Positions 1 to 8,727 of a stretch of DNA of 50,823 bases are shown piece after piece (within the stretch, counting starts at the first letter, position 1; the number at the start of each line of letters is the position of its first letter). This DNA comes from JAGVYE01 sp964502785 (lineage in GTDB: Archaea; Nanobdellota; Nanobdellia; Woesearchaeales; GW2011-AR9), in contig CAZCXW010000003.1 in assembly GCA_964502785.1 (NCBI GenBank), forward strand, positions 1 to 50,823, given 5' to 3'. Under the pieces are notes generated by a model. That model searched no databases. It was not told where the DNA came from and was given only the letters and a program-made list of their open reading frames with translations. The translations under genes and the position numbers were made by a program.

Positions 1-42
1 ATAAAAATCATTAATAGGTTCAATTTCTAATGATTTTTAGTA
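1..42. repeat. Hairpin repeat, probably cut by the window edge
   Basis: An AT-rich hairpin: AAAATCATTA near position 3 pairs with TAATGATTTT near 29-38. The same arms recur at 41435-41481, but the loop here is the reverse complement of the loop there. It directly abuts the 32-bp repeat at 43-74. It sits downstream of the PAN gene, so it may also shape the 3' end of that transcript. Confidence 0.6.
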
Positions 43-74
43 TAGAGCAGGAAATTAATTTTGCAAAGTTCTCT
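43..74 (+). repeat. 32-bp dispersed repeat, copy 1
   Basis: Starts TAGAGCAGGAAAT and ends GCAAAGTTCTCT. It differs by one base (T for C) from two identical copies at 28167-28198 (minus) and 41698-41729 (plus). Outer TATAGAG/CTCTATA ends form a short inverted repeat in this copy. It lies immediately downstream of the PAN stop codon. Confidence 0.8.
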
Positions 75-91
75 ATAAAGAAATAGCTGTT

Positions 92-1306
92 CTATCCAAA
101 CATTTCTTCTTCTGCATCTTCGTCTTCATCCAAGCGGACTTTTTCAACGGCGCGGACAAAATCTTTATGAGTAACATATTCCCTATTTTCGCGGATGGCA
201 AAGAACCCCGCTTCCGTGCAGACAGCACGGATCTCTGCGCCTGTGAAATTTTCCATAGAACTGACAATGCTTTTTATTTTAACTTTCTGCAAATTCATCC
301 TTCTCGTATGGACTTTGAAAATATCCCTCCTTCCCTGCTCATCAGGAATTCCCACCTCGATCAAACGATCTAATCTTCCTGGCCGGATGATTGCTGGATC
401 AAGAATATCTAAACGGTTTGTCGCGCCAATAATCTTAACATTATCAAGAGGATTAAACCCGTCCACTTCTGCCAGCAGCTGCATGAACGTTCGGTTTACT
501 TCCCTCTCTCCCGATGTTCCCGTATCCATACGCACTGCGGCAAGAGCATCAATCTCATCAATAAAAACAATGGCCGGGGCTTTGCTTCGCGCCAATGTAA
601 AGATATCTTTGACTAATTTAGCGCCTTCTCCGATAAACTTCTGAACTAACTCTGAACCAACCACTTCGATGAATGTTGCATTTGTACTGTGAGCAACAGC
701 TTTGGCCAATAACGTCTTTCCCGTTCCAGGCTGACCGTATAATAATATTCCTTTAGGCGGAACTATGCCCACTTTTTCAAATAAAGCTGGCTTCTTCAAC
801 GGCAGTTCAATAACTTCCTTAATTTCTTCCACTTCCCTCCCGAGACCGCCGATTTCTTTCCAGCTTTCCACAGGTTTTTCAATGATGACAAATTTTTCAA
901 CTTCGAGGCTGTTTGCCATGTTGATTCTCTCAACGACGTTAAGGTTCTTTTGATCAACTAAAACGATGTCGCCGCTCTGTAAATCTTTTATTTCTTTTGC
1001 CACATAACAATAGAATTTGTTGCCATTCGGCAGCTTAATGATACTTTTATTGCCGGTCACGCTGATGACGTCAGCCACTAACAATGCCGGTTTCTTCAGG
1101 TTGCTCAATTCATTGCTGGTGTTGTTAAACAATTCCCGCAGCATGGAACTTTCTTCTTCCAAGCGGGATAATGTTTTAGATATAATTTTATTTTCCTGTT
1201 CTAATTTTTGCACTGCGGCAACTAATATTTTATTATCTCCTTCCAAATCAGACTGTTGAACCACTTCTGCAAACTCAACCTTTTTCTCTGTTTCTTCTTT
1301 TGTCAT
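92..1306 (-). CDS. pan: Proteasome-activating nucleotidase (PAN)
   Basis: Hexameric AAA+ ATPase that unfolds substrates and feeds them into the 20S proteasome in the cytoplasm. The 404 residues show an N-terminal coiled coil (about 5-70), an OB-like segment (75-130) and one AAA module with Walker A GQPGTGKT (191-198), Walker B IVFIDEID (about 247) and the arginine-finger region IIRPGRLDR (about 307). Length and order fit the archaeal PAN/Rpt family. The extreme C-terminus is acidic and ends MFG rather than the usual hydrophobic-Tyr-X, so docking into the alpha ring may use a Phe variant. The proteasome subunits are encoded elsewhere in the window (10885 and 46496). The stop codon is TAG. Confidence 0.97.
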   Translation of the reverse strand: MTKEETEKKVEFAEVVQQSDLEGDNKILVAAVQKLEQENKIISKTLSRLEEESSMLRELFNNTSNELSNLKKPALLVADVISVTGNKSIIKLPNGNKFYCYVAKEIKDLQSGDIVLVDQKNLNVVERINMANSLEVEKFVIIEKPVESWKEIGGLGREVEEIKEVIELPLKKPALFEKVGIVPPKGILLYGQPGTGKTLLAKAVAHSTNATFIEVVGSELVQKFIGEGAKLVKDIFTLARSKAPAIVFIDEIDALAAVRMDTGTSGEREVNRTFMQLLAEVDGFNPLDNVKIIGATNRLDILDPAIIRPGRLDRLIEVGIPDEQGRRDIFKVHTRRMNLQKVKIKSIVSSMENFTGAEIRAVCTEAGFFAIRENREYVTHKDFVRAVEKVRLDEDEDAEEEMFG

Positions 1307-1552
1307 GTACTGCTTAAATAATTCTTCTCTATATAAATGTTTATGATTCTCCAGACGATAAAGATAGTTTCGCGTTTTATTTTTCTAATCATCCGATATT
1401 TTTTTTCCTCGTCAAAAAAATACTGAGAAGAAAAATTATTTTCAAAAAGAAAAAAAATGCTGCGGTCGAAATGAAAAAAAAACACTAAAAAAGAAATGTT
1501 TAAATAGGCAGCCTTCTTCTCTTCCAATAGAAAAAAGAAAAGAGGTGTATTG

Positions 1553-1660
1553 ATGGCAAAAAAAGCACATAAAAAAGCGCATCGGAAAGTGCATAAAAAA
1601 GCTCATAAGAAATCTTCCAAAGGAAGGTCTCATAAGAAAAAGTCATCCCGAAAGCGTTAA
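1553..1660 (+). CDS. 35-residue Lys/His/Arg-rich micro-protein
   Basis: A short ORF with a strong Shine-Dalgarno (AGAGGTG, 1541-1547) seven bases before ATG. The product is almost entirely Lys, His, Arg, Ser and Ala, built from KKAHKKAH-type repeats followed by a Ser/Lys/Arg tail. It has no hydrophobic core, so it is probably disordered and binds nucleic acid, like a histone-H1 tail (inference). The next gene converges on it. A T-rich tract follows the stop, consistent with archaeal termination. A second tiny Lys-rich gene with the same style of ribosome site lies at 22631. Confidence 0.7.
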   Translation: MAKKAHKKAHRKVHKKAHKKSSKGRSHKKKSSRKR

Positions 1661-1713
1661 TTTTTCTCTGATTCTTATTTTTTTTATTTTTGTTAAGTTG
1701 TTCAATGAGTTTC

Positions 1714-3678
1714 TTATGACGAAAAAGTGTTGACAATTCCATTAAGAAATAATTTTATTTTATCGAGAAATCCCGTTGCTTCTCCTAGAACAATTTTTTC
1801 TTCCTCTTGGGAATGAGAACCGCCTTCCGTATCACGCCACTCAGCCTTGACACGGAACGTATTTTTTCCTCCTAAAGGAAGGTCTTTCAAATCAAGAACT
1901 AATGTTTGTTCTTGGTCTAAAGTATTAATGTTCCATTCGTTGATAAAGCCAGGTCCTGTAAGAGTTACTACAACATTCTGCGGCACGGCAATCGACGTTC
2001 TTGCCAGGCGCAGTGTAACAATAAAAGCCCCATTATACAAAAGCTTCTCTGGCATTTCAAGATTAATGCTCATTCCCGTTTCGTCGCTCACAAAAAATTC
2101 CACCGAAGTTCTTTTTTCAATGAGAGCATTCACTGCGCTGACGATTACTTTATTCCAGCCCGCCGTCTCTGCTTGTGCAAGCGTCGTTTTTATTTTTTCA
2201 CCGCCAGTAGCTACATTTATTGTTTCGCAATCATTGTCTAAACAAAAATTCAGCTGTTGAAGGTTTGTATCCCCCCCATTCTTAATCGTACATGATATTT
2301 GCGCCTTGCTTCCTTTTTTGACATTCTCTGGGGGGGAACAAGACAGAGAAACGGATGAAGAATATCCTTTCTCCTCATTAACAACGGTTAATTTCTGCAG
2401 ATCAGCCTGCGAATAAATAGTTTTTCCCTTCTTGGCATTAAAAAAACCTGTTGCAGAAATGTTTTGCTCTGAATAAATCGTAAAAGGATAAATGTATGAA
2501 AATTTTGCATCTAGGGGAGAAGGGATTTTTACCAGCCAGTACGTTTCCCTGATTTCTCCCGGGGAAAGGACGATTGTTCTGCGGTTTCGTTCAATGATTT
2601 GTATTTCCGGAGGAACAGCCGTTTGCAGTGTTATTGCCCCATAATAATTTTCTTTATTCTTAATAATCCCTTTTATAATATTATAGCTTCCTTCTCCTAC
2701 CTCGTTAGCAAGAATTTCCGGTTGTAATTCAAGAGGTAAAGGTTTCATCCCGCCTTTCGTCAAAACTTTAATATTAAAACGTAAATCATCTGCGTTGAGT
2801 TTCACATTTTTGGAACGCCATTCATATTTAGTATCGGATTCGGAAGGATCCAGACCATCTCGTAATTTTATATGCGTGACATCAATATAGCCATATTCTC
2901 CAAATGTGATATCAAAACTTACCCATCCCACGCCTGGAAAATAAACTTCTGCCCACCCGTGCGGCTGCCAAGGTTCAGAAAAAAGACTGGAAGTTGTGTA
3001 ACTTACCCCCTTCACAAAACGCGCAGGGATTCCTAACGAACGCGCCATTGCAATGAACAACCCCGTCATTTCATCGCAAACCCCCTGTTTATTCTCTAAA
3101 ACCCAGCTTGCTTTTTGTGTTGCGCCCGCAGTAAGAGTATTAAGGTCATAGTTTACGGAACGCTCCACCCATTCAGCAATATTAAAAACAACTTTAAAGA
3201 GATCATCTCCGCTGCCTGCTAACTCCTGCGCTTTAGCTTTGATTTTTGGATTATTAGAATCTATCGTCGCCGTAGGATTAGTATATTCTTTATATCCTTT
3301 TATGTCTGTATCAGAAAGAGGAAAAGGAATCTTACGTAGCACTTCTTGCCGCGAACTAATAGTATTGATTGTTGCCACATACCCAAATTCTTTTCGTTCC
3401 AGTTTGCCATCTTTCCAAGAATATAAGATTTGATCATTCTGCGCATCACCCTCATTGGCAAGCCGCACTAACGTTTGGCGAGAATTATCCTCCGGGAAGA
3501 GCAATAACCTTACAGAAGCCTCTTCTAACGAAGCGCCGCCGCTTTCCGCAACGAGGTCAATACTCCCGATGACTTCCATTTCCAATTCTAAAGAATTTTG
3601 CAGGTACAAATTTTCTTCTTGCGCAAGAGCAGTAGGAAGAATAAATAGTAAGAAAAAAAGCGCGAGGAAACATTTCAT
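1714..3678 (-). CDS. Secreted transglutaminase-like cysteine-protease-fold protein
   Basis: A 654-residue exported protein. It begins with a clear signal peptide (about 1-20, ending ALAQ). A transglutaminase core follows at about 150-275: the Cys motif GVCDEMTGLF, a His in PHGWAEVYFPG and an Asp in SFDITFGEYGYID form the Cys-His-Asp triad of the family. The C-terminal half (about 330-630) looks like beta-sandwich repeats typical of extracellular archaeal proteins. There is no convincing C-terminal membrane anchor, although the last 20 residues are mildly hydrophobic. Members act as peptidases or cross-linkers; the substrate here is unknown. The next gene upstream (3747) is another surface protein in the same direction. 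Confidence 0.85.
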   Translation of the reverse strand: MKCFLALFFLLFILPTALAQEENLYLQNSLELEMEVIGSIDLVAESGGASLEEASVRLLLFPEDNSRQTLVRLANEGDAQNDQILYSWKDGKLERKEFGYVATINTISSRQEVLRKIPFPLSDTDIKGYKEYTNPTATIDSNNPKIKAKAQELAGSGDDLFKVVFNIAEWVERSVNYDLNTLTAGATQKASWVLENKQGVCDEMTGLFIAMARSLGIPARFVKGVSYTTSSLFSEPWQPHGWAEVYFPGVGWVSFDITFGEYGYIDVTHIKLRDGLDPSESDTKYEWRSKNVKLNADDLRFNIKVLTKGGMKPLPLELQPEILANEVGEGSYNIIKGIIKNKENYYGAITLQTAVPPEIQIIERNRRTIVLSPGEIRETYWLVKIPSPLDAKFSYIYPFTIYSEQNISATGFFNAKKGKTIYSQADLQKLTVVNEEKGYSSSVSLSCSPPENVKKGSKAQISCTIKNGGDTNLQQLNFCLDNDCETINVATGGEKIKTTLAQAETAGWNKVIVSAVNALIEKRTSVEFFVSDETGMSINLEMPEKLLYNGAFIVTLRLARTSIAVPQNVVVTLTGPGFINEWNINTLDQEQTLVLDLKDLPLGGKNTFRVKAEWRDTEGGSHSQEEEKIVLGEATGFLDKIKLFLNGIVNTFSS

Positions 3679-3746
3679 GGAACTCCGGTAAAAGAAAGAA
3701 TGATATAAATGTTACTGAAAAATAAAAGAAAGAAAAAAAATCTAGA

Positions 3747-4320
3747 TTAATCATGTACGACTAAGACATCTTTAAATGTTCTGCAGTTATTAGTTTCATC
3801 AGACTCAGCATTAGTTTTTGTAGTGTCTACACAAATTTCTATATTATAAGTGCCAGTTTTAGCTGGGACAAAAACGGGATTAGGGGCTGCACCACCAGCT
3901 GAATTTATAGGTAGCGGCTGTTGCCTGTAACTTACCACTAATTTTTCTTGTATTCCATTAAGCATGATATTTGTACTTAAGTACATGGGTTGCGTACTTT
4001 CTGCTAGCCCTTGATTCGCAACATTTGGTGAGATTTCAACACTGTCACCCAAACGTATGACGATTGGTCCAGTTACCCATTGACCTCCAAAGTGAATTTG
4101 TAGGATGCTATGAGAAACTAAGTCTGGTAACTTGGGAGATGCTCTTAGAGTTTGTTTAGAAGGTAATTGAATCGCCTCCCCAGCTAACGCACCATCATCA
4201 GAACTAATAGAAACACTCGAGCTTCCACTATTTAATACCAAAACAACTATACCTACAACAGCAACAATTGCCACAATCGCAATGAAAGGCAATNNNNNNN
4301 NNNCTTGATTCTTTTTTCAT
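3747..4320 (-). CDS. Membrane-anchored CARDB-like surface protein, interrupted by an assembly gap
   Basis: The readable part (181 codons) begins with a hydrophobic helix rich in Ile, Val and Ala that anchors the protein. A Ser-rich linker follows, then a beta-rich domain with the CARDB-type ending (ICVDTTKTNAESDETNNC) seen in extracellular adhesion-like modules. Ten Ns at 4294-4303 cut the N-terminus. Beyond the gap the minus strand reads ATGAAAAAAGAATCAAG from 4320, behind a good ribosome site (AGAGGTG), so I place the true start there. With exactly ten Ns the two parts are out of frame by one base, so the gap length is probably only nominal. Confidence 0.7.
4294..4303. other. Assembly gap (10 N)
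   Basis: Ten undetermined bases lie within the N-terminal coding part of the CARDB-like gene. Frame analysis of both sides suggests the true length is 2 modulo 3, so the number of Ns is probably a placeholder. Confidence 0.95.
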
Positions 4321-4425
4321 TATTGACACCTCTTTTTGATATTTTTAATAGAATAATCATCTTCTTATTTAATAAACTTTATTACTATTTAATAATAAGA
4401 AACTCTCTTCCACGATGCCATAAAT

Positions 4426-4435
4426 CTTATAAAAA
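4426..4435 (+). promoter_or_regulatory. TATA box of the ThiI-like gene
   Basis: CTTATAAAAA lies about 22-31 nt upstream of the ATG at 4457, the spacing expected of a leaderless archaeal transcript. No ribosome binding site is visible. Confidence 0.5.
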
Positions 4436-4456
4436 CAAAGAAAAAACTCATCAACC

Positions 4457-5021
4457 ATGGAAAGAGGGATAGCTTTGTTAAGCGGAGGAATAGATAGCCC
4501 TGTGGCCATTCATTTGCTGCAAGACCGTTTGGACATCATTGCCACTCATTTTCACCAAAAGCCATTAACAGATGAAAAAGAAATAGAGAAAGTAAAAGAA
4601 TTAATCAGAGTTCTTAATGTGAAAAAATTATACTTAATCCCCTTCACGCCGGTTCTCAATAGCGATGTTTCGCTGCGCGGCGATGATTGCCGAAAAAGAA
4701 AAAGCAACATTTCTCATTACAGGAGAAAACCTTGCTCAAGTATCCAGCCAGACATTAAGCAATCTCACATCAATTACAAAAAACGTTCTTATGGAAATTC
4801 TGCGTCCTTTATTAACGCGGGATAAACAAGAAATCATAACCATTGCAAAGAAGATTAATACCTATGAGATCTCGAAAGGCCCTGAAGTATGTTGTTTGCT
4901 TGGACCGAAACATCCTTCTACGAAATCAGATCCTGAAGAAATACGGAAACAACTGGAAAAAATTGAATTGCAGAAATTATTGCTCGAGAGTTTAAAAGGA
5001 GCAGAGATTATTCAGCATTAA
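4457..5021 (+). pseudogene. ThiI-like PP-loop tRNA sulfurtransferase domain, frameshifted
   Basis: The first frame (from 4457) has the PP-loop ATP pyrophosphatase motif SGGIDSP at residues 9-15 and runs well to about 4664. The family pattern then continues in another frame: MIAEKEKATFLITGENLAQV, then SSQTLSNL, RPLLTRDKQEI and the VCC cysteine pair, ending at 5021. One extra base near 4640-4670 explains the break. Joined, the protein would be about 188 residues: only the PP-loop domain of ThiI, without THUMP or rhodanese parts. Proteins of this type activate tRNA U8 for 4-thiouridine formation. The frameshift may be a sequencing error, a real inactivation or a programmed shift; the sequence alone cannot decide. 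Confidence 0.75.
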
Positions 5022-5054
5022 TTCTGAGTTCATTTCATGGCTGTTTGTTCTCAT

Positions 5055-5546
5055 TTACTTTCTATTTCGGACGAAGTCGAATAAGGTTTTAGAAAAAGGG
5101 AATACATATCTCCAGCAAATTTCTTTGATGTCCAGAAAAGGATCCTTAAATATACGCTGCACCCTGAGCATAGGAATTTCATCCAGCGGCTCTTCACCAT
5201 AAATAAAAAGACCGAGGTACTGTTGACAAAGCGTTCCAGCACTGTTTGACTGATAAGTCTCAAAACGAACTTTGAGAGCAGCAACAATTTCGTAAGGGTT
5301 ATCCCGCCAATCAGCCAAATTAGAACTTAAATAAAACCAATCTCCTTGTTTGCATAATGGATCATTTCGCTCGACTCCTTTTCTCGTAAAAGCATGGTTA
5401 GATGATTGTGTTTGCGAAAAATAATCTTCAGCCCATCTCGTGTAAGGCCTTCTATCCGTCGACTCCGGAACATAATTCATTAATCGATTCCGTAAATCAA
5501 GAATTACCCCATCAATGGATTCATTCCAAGGATCATGCCTTTTCAT
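5055..5546 (-). CDS. Hypothetical protein, 163 aa
   Basis: Not recognised. A soluble mixed-charge protein with many aromatic residues (WFYLSSNLADWRDNPYEIVAAL in the middle) and no signal peptide or membrane helix. It converges with the ThiI-like gene and is divergent from cysS. The length of clean reading and ordinary codon use support a real gene. Confidence 0.6.
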   Translation of the reverse strand: MKRHDPWNESIDGVILDLRNRLMNYVPESTDRRPYTRWAEDYFSQTQSSNHAFTRKGVERNDPLCKQGDWFYLSSNLADWRDNPYEIVAALKVRFETYQSNSAGTLCQQYLGLFIYGEEPLDEIPMLRVQRIFKDPFLDIKEICWRYVFPFSKTLFDFVRNRK

Positions 5547-5683
5547 AATTAAACTATTTTCTTAGGGTATTTTAATGTCTTTCTCAAAAAAAGTCGTATA
5601 GTCAAAGAAAACCACCCATGCTCACTTCATTCTAATGATTTTCTGACCCTGCTTTTTCCTAAGCTGGCACATTCATCTCCAGA

Positions 5684-5705
5684 CCACCAGTGAATACACT
5701 GGTGG
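5684..5705. promoter_or_regulatory. Perfect 9-bp inverted repeat upstream of cysS
   Basis: CCACCAGTG (5684-5692), AATA spacer, CACTGGTGG (5697-5705). It lies just upstream of the likely cysS TATA box (TTTATAAA, 5717-5724), where a protein operator would sit. It would not be in the cysS mRNA if transcription starts near the ATG, so a DNA operator or the end of the opposite transcript is more likely than a leader RNA. Confidence 0.5.
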
Positions 5706-5716
5706 AAAGAGCAGAT

Positions 5717-5724
5717 TTTATAAA
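5717..5724 (+). promoter_or_regulatory. TATA box of cysS
   Basis: TTTATAAA lies about 25-32 nt upstream of ATG 5749. No ribosome site is visible, so the transcript is probably leaderless. Confidence 0.55.
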
Positions 5725-5748
5725 CTTATAATTACCTCAAGACTAAAT

Positions 5749-7143
5749 ATGAGTCTCTCATTGTACAATACCCTGACGAGAAAAAAAGAACCATTCGTAC
5801 CTTTACAAAAAACTCAAGTTAGCCTTTATACCTGCGGACCGACCGTATATCATTATGTCCACATAGGTAATTTACGAAGTTATATCTTTGAAGATATCCT
5901 CAAACGCGTTCTCTGGTTTAACGATTTTAAAATAAAACACGTCATGAACATTACTGATGTTGGCCATCTTACTTCTGACGCCGATGAAGGAGAAGATAAG
6001 ATGCTGAAAGGGGCGCGGCGGGAAAAGAAAACCGTCTGGGAAATCGCTGAATTTTACACACAAGCATTTCGCAAGGACTTGAATAAATTACATATTCCCT
6101 ATCCCGATATTTGGTGCAAAGCTACCGACCATATTAAAGAACAACTCGAAATGATTGAAACGTTAGAAAAAAAAGGGTTCACGTACTTCAAAGGAGGAAA
6201 TGTCTACTTTGATACTTCTCAGTTATCTGATTATGGCAAACTAGCAAGATTAGATTTAGCTGCGGAACGTAAAGCAAGGGTTGATAAAGATTCTAATAAG
6301 AAAAATCCGCATGATTTTGTTCTCTGGTTTACAAAGTCAAAATTCCAAGAACAAGAAATGAAATGGGAATCAAAATGGGGTGCGGGATACCCTGGCTGGC
6401 ACATCGAGTGTTCCGCCATGGCTTCAAAATATTTAGGGCCGCAATTTGATATCCACTGCGGAGGCATTGATCACATTCCTGTCCATCACACCAATGAAAT
6501 AGCGCAATCAGAAGCAGCTTTTGGCAAGAAACCATGGGTTAAATACTGGCTCCATAACGAATTTTTGGTCCTTGACAAAGGTGAGAAAATGGCAAAATCA
6601 GGAGACAACTTTTGGACGCTCTCCAAAGTAGAAGAAGCGGGATTTGATCCTTTAGATTATAGATATCTTTGCTTAGGCACGCACTATCGCAAGCCTTTAT
6701 TATTTAGTGTAGAAGCATTGGAAGGGGCGCGGAATGCGCGAAAGAAATTGTTTGAACATGTAAAAGAAGTTAAAAAGTCAAATCACGAAACGGATAATCC
6801 AAAACAAAAAAAGTATCTCCAAGAGTTCACGAAAGATATTAATGATGATCTTAGTACTCCCAAGGCTTTGGCCACGATGTGGGATATGCTAAAAGAGGAA
6901 AAATTAAGCAATCATGACAAATATTTCTTGCTTTTAGAATTTGACAAAATCTTCGGCTTCAATTTAGGTGGAATTAAAAAAGAAACTATTCCCGCTGATA
7001 TTATTAAATTGGCAGAAGAACGCGAGAAAGCGCGGAAAGCACATGATTGGAAAAAAGCGGATGAGCAGCGAGAGAAAATAAAGAAAAAAGGTTATGATAT
7101 CGGAGATCTAAAAGAAGGGTATGAAATAAAAAAAAAGTCATGA
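5749..7143 (+). CDS. cysS: Cysteinyl-tRNA synthetase
   Basis: A class I aminoacyl-tRNA synthetase that charges tRNA-Cys in the cytoplasm. The 464 residues carry the HIGH-type motif HIGN at 38-41 and the KMSKS-type motif KMAKS at about 280. The zinc-site residues are visible as the early Cys in YTCGPTVY, the Cys in WHIECSAMASKYLG and the later HCGG/HTNE histidines. It is full length for the family, with the anticodon-binding C-terminal part intact. It is preceded by a strong inverted repeat and a TATA box. Confidence 0.97.
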   Translation: MSLSLYNTLTRKKEPFVPLQKTQVSLYTCGPTVYHYVHIGNLRSYIFEDILKRVLWFNDFKIKHVMNITDVGHLTSDADEGEDKMLKGARREKKTVWEIAEFYTQAFRKDLNKLHIPYPDIWCKATDHIKEQLEMIETLEKKGFTYFKGGNVYFDTSQLSDYGKLARLDLAAERKARVDKDSNKKNPHDFVLWFTKSKFQEQEMKWESKWGAGYPGWHIECSAMASKYLGPQFDIHCGGIDHIPVHHTNEIAQSEAAFGKKPWVKYWLHNEFLVLDKGEKMAKSGDNFWTLSKVEEAGFDPLDYRYLCLGTHYRKPLLFSVEALEGARNARKKLFEHVKEVKKSNHETDNPKQKKYLQEFTKDINDDLSTPKALATMWDMLKEEKLSNHDKYFLLLEFDKIFGFNLGGIKKETIPADIIKLAEEREKARKAHDWKKADEQREKIKKKGYDIGDLKEGYEIKKKS

Positions 7144-7170
7144 GAAATTCCTTTTTGAGTTAAGAATGGT

Positions 7171-8610
7171 CTATCCCATGTAATACATTTCAAATTCTGC
7201 AGGAATGGGAATCTTTCTTATCTTCTGAATCTCTGCTCTCTTTAACCCAATCCAAGCATTTAGAAATTCTTCCGTGAACACATCACCTTTTTTCAGAAAC
7301 TCATTGTCCATCTCAAGTGCATCCAACGCTTCGTCAAAGCTTCCCGGAAGTGTTTTTAACCCTCCGGCGTGTTCATAAACATTTCCTTCAAACGGCGCTC
7401 CTGGATCAATCTTTCTTTTTATCCCATCTAAACCAGCCATCAGCATTGCTGAAAAAGCTAAGTACCCTGAAGCAAGCGGATCTGGAAACCTTACTTCTAT
7501 CCTCGTAGCTTTTTTATTGCCTGGCTCATATTGCGGAATTCTTATTGCCGCGCTTCTGTTCCTTGCACTGTAAACTAAATTAACCGGGGCTTCACAATGG
7601 GGAACAATCCTTTTATAAGAGTTTGTGGAAGGATTAGTTAATGCGCACAAAGCGGGACCATGCTCTAGTATACCCCCTATATAATGCAATGCTAATTCGC
7701 TTAAACCAGCATAATGATCCCCTGCAAATAAGGGTTCACCAGATTTCCACAAGCTTTGATGGACGTGCATTCCAGAGCCATTGTCTCCCAAAATAGGCTT
7801 GGGCATAAATGTTGCTGTTTTCCCATATGCCGATGCAATGTTTTTTATAACATGCTTGAACCTTGCCAAATTATGGCTCATGGTGATTAAATCAGAATAT
7901 TTTATATCAATTTCTCCTCGTCCAGCTGTTGCAACTTCATGATGCCCTGTTTCTACTGTTATTCCATTAAATATCAAAGCATTCATCATCTCCGCTCTAG
8001 CATCTTCTAATGAATCAACTGGCGAGGCAGGAGCATAGCCGCCTTTATACGTTGGCTTGTACCCAGAATTTTCTTTACCAGAATTCCATATGCCCTCTTC
8101 CGAATCAACGAGATGCATCGATTTATTTGCACCAACTTCAAAAGCTACCTTGTCGAATATAAAAAATTCAGCTTCTGGCCCAAAGTAAGCAATGTCAGCA
8201 ATACCCGTATCTTTAAGATACTGAGCTGCGCTTATGGCAATATTTATAGGATCTCTTTTGTACCATTCATTTTTTATAGGGTCTTTTATTCTAGCCAAAA
8301 CCCTTAACTTAGGCATCCCTTTTGCGAGATCGACAAATGCAGTTTCAGGCAGCAAGACTGTGCGCATATCACTTTCATGTATGGACTGGAACCCTCTTAA
8401 TGAGCTGCCATCAAAGCCAAATATAGTTGATTCTGACAATGCAGAGCTCGGATGGGCAAAACTGTTTACAGCGCCTGTTAAATCAAGAAGTTCTCTGTAA
8501 AATATGGAGAAACCATTTCTTTTTGCATATTCTCTTAAAGAGTCTAGAGTCTGTTTATCTTCTGCTATTAATGGCTCAATTATTCTTCCATTGCATTCAA
8601 ATTTTTCCAT
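7171..8610 (-). CDS. glnA: Glutamine synthetase, type I
   Basis: Forms glutamine from glutamate, ammonia and ATP, the main route of ammonia assimilation. The 479 residues show the beta-grasp N-terminus with FGFDGSSLRGF, the metal/ammonia motif GPEAEFFIFD, the ATP-binding NGSGMHVHQS-type motif and the glutamate-site motif RNRSAAIRIP. The C-terminal adenylylation segment of enteric enzymes is not evident. The start has a clear Shine-Dalgarno (AGGAGG). It is divergent from an Lrp-type regulator, and the shared intergenic region carries repeated TGTTTACA boxes, suggesting nitrogen or amino-acid control. Confidence 0.97.
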   Translation of the reverse strand: MEKFECNGRIIEPLIAEDKQTLDSLREYAKRNGFSIFYRELLDLTGAVNSFAHPSSALSESTIFGFDGSSLRGFQSIHESDMRTVLLPETAFVDLAKGMPKLRVLARIKDPIKNEWYKRDPINIAISAAQYLKDTGIADIAYFGPEAEFFIFDKVAFEVGANKSMHLVDSEEGIWNSGKENSGYKPTYKGGYAPASPVDSLEDARAEMMNALIFNGITVETGHHEVATAGRGEIDIKYSDLITMSHNLARFKHVIKNIASAYGKTATFMPKPILGDNGSGMHVHQSLWKSGEPLFAGDHYAGLSELALHYIGGILEHGPALCALTNPSTNSYKRIVPHCEAPVNLVYSARNRSAAIRIPQYEPGNKKATRIEVRFPDPLASGYLAFSAMLMAGLDGIKRKIDPGAPFEGNVYEHAGGLKTLPGSFDEALDALEMDNEFLKKGDVFTEEFLNAWIGLKRAEIQKIRKIPIPAEFEMYYMG

Positions 8611-8669
8611 GATCTCAACCTCCTTTGCGATTTGTTTTTAGCCCGTAATTGCTAACAAAACCCGATACT

Positions 8670-8727
8670 AAAAATGCGAGATGCCCCCACACGAAGTGTG
8701 AAGTTAACAATCAAGATTCGCATTTTT
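8670..8727. promoter_or_regulatory. Nested inverted repeat in the glnA leader/promoter
   Basis: AAAAATGCGA (8670-8679) pairs perfectly with TCGCATTTTT (8718-8727). Inside them is a second hairpin, CACAC-GAA-GTGTG (8688-8700). Depending on the glnA start site this is an RNA leader structure or a double operator. Nothing else in the region explains it. Confidence 0.5.

Noticed and set aside
195..644. A 149-codon plus-strand frame inside PAN
   Set aside because: Antisense shadow of a clear AAA+ gene, with no family pattern.
1303..1742. Overlapping minus-strand frames rich in Phe and Ser
   Set aside because: They are antisense to the Lys/His-rich micro-gene and A-rich spacers; poly-Phe arises from T tracts.
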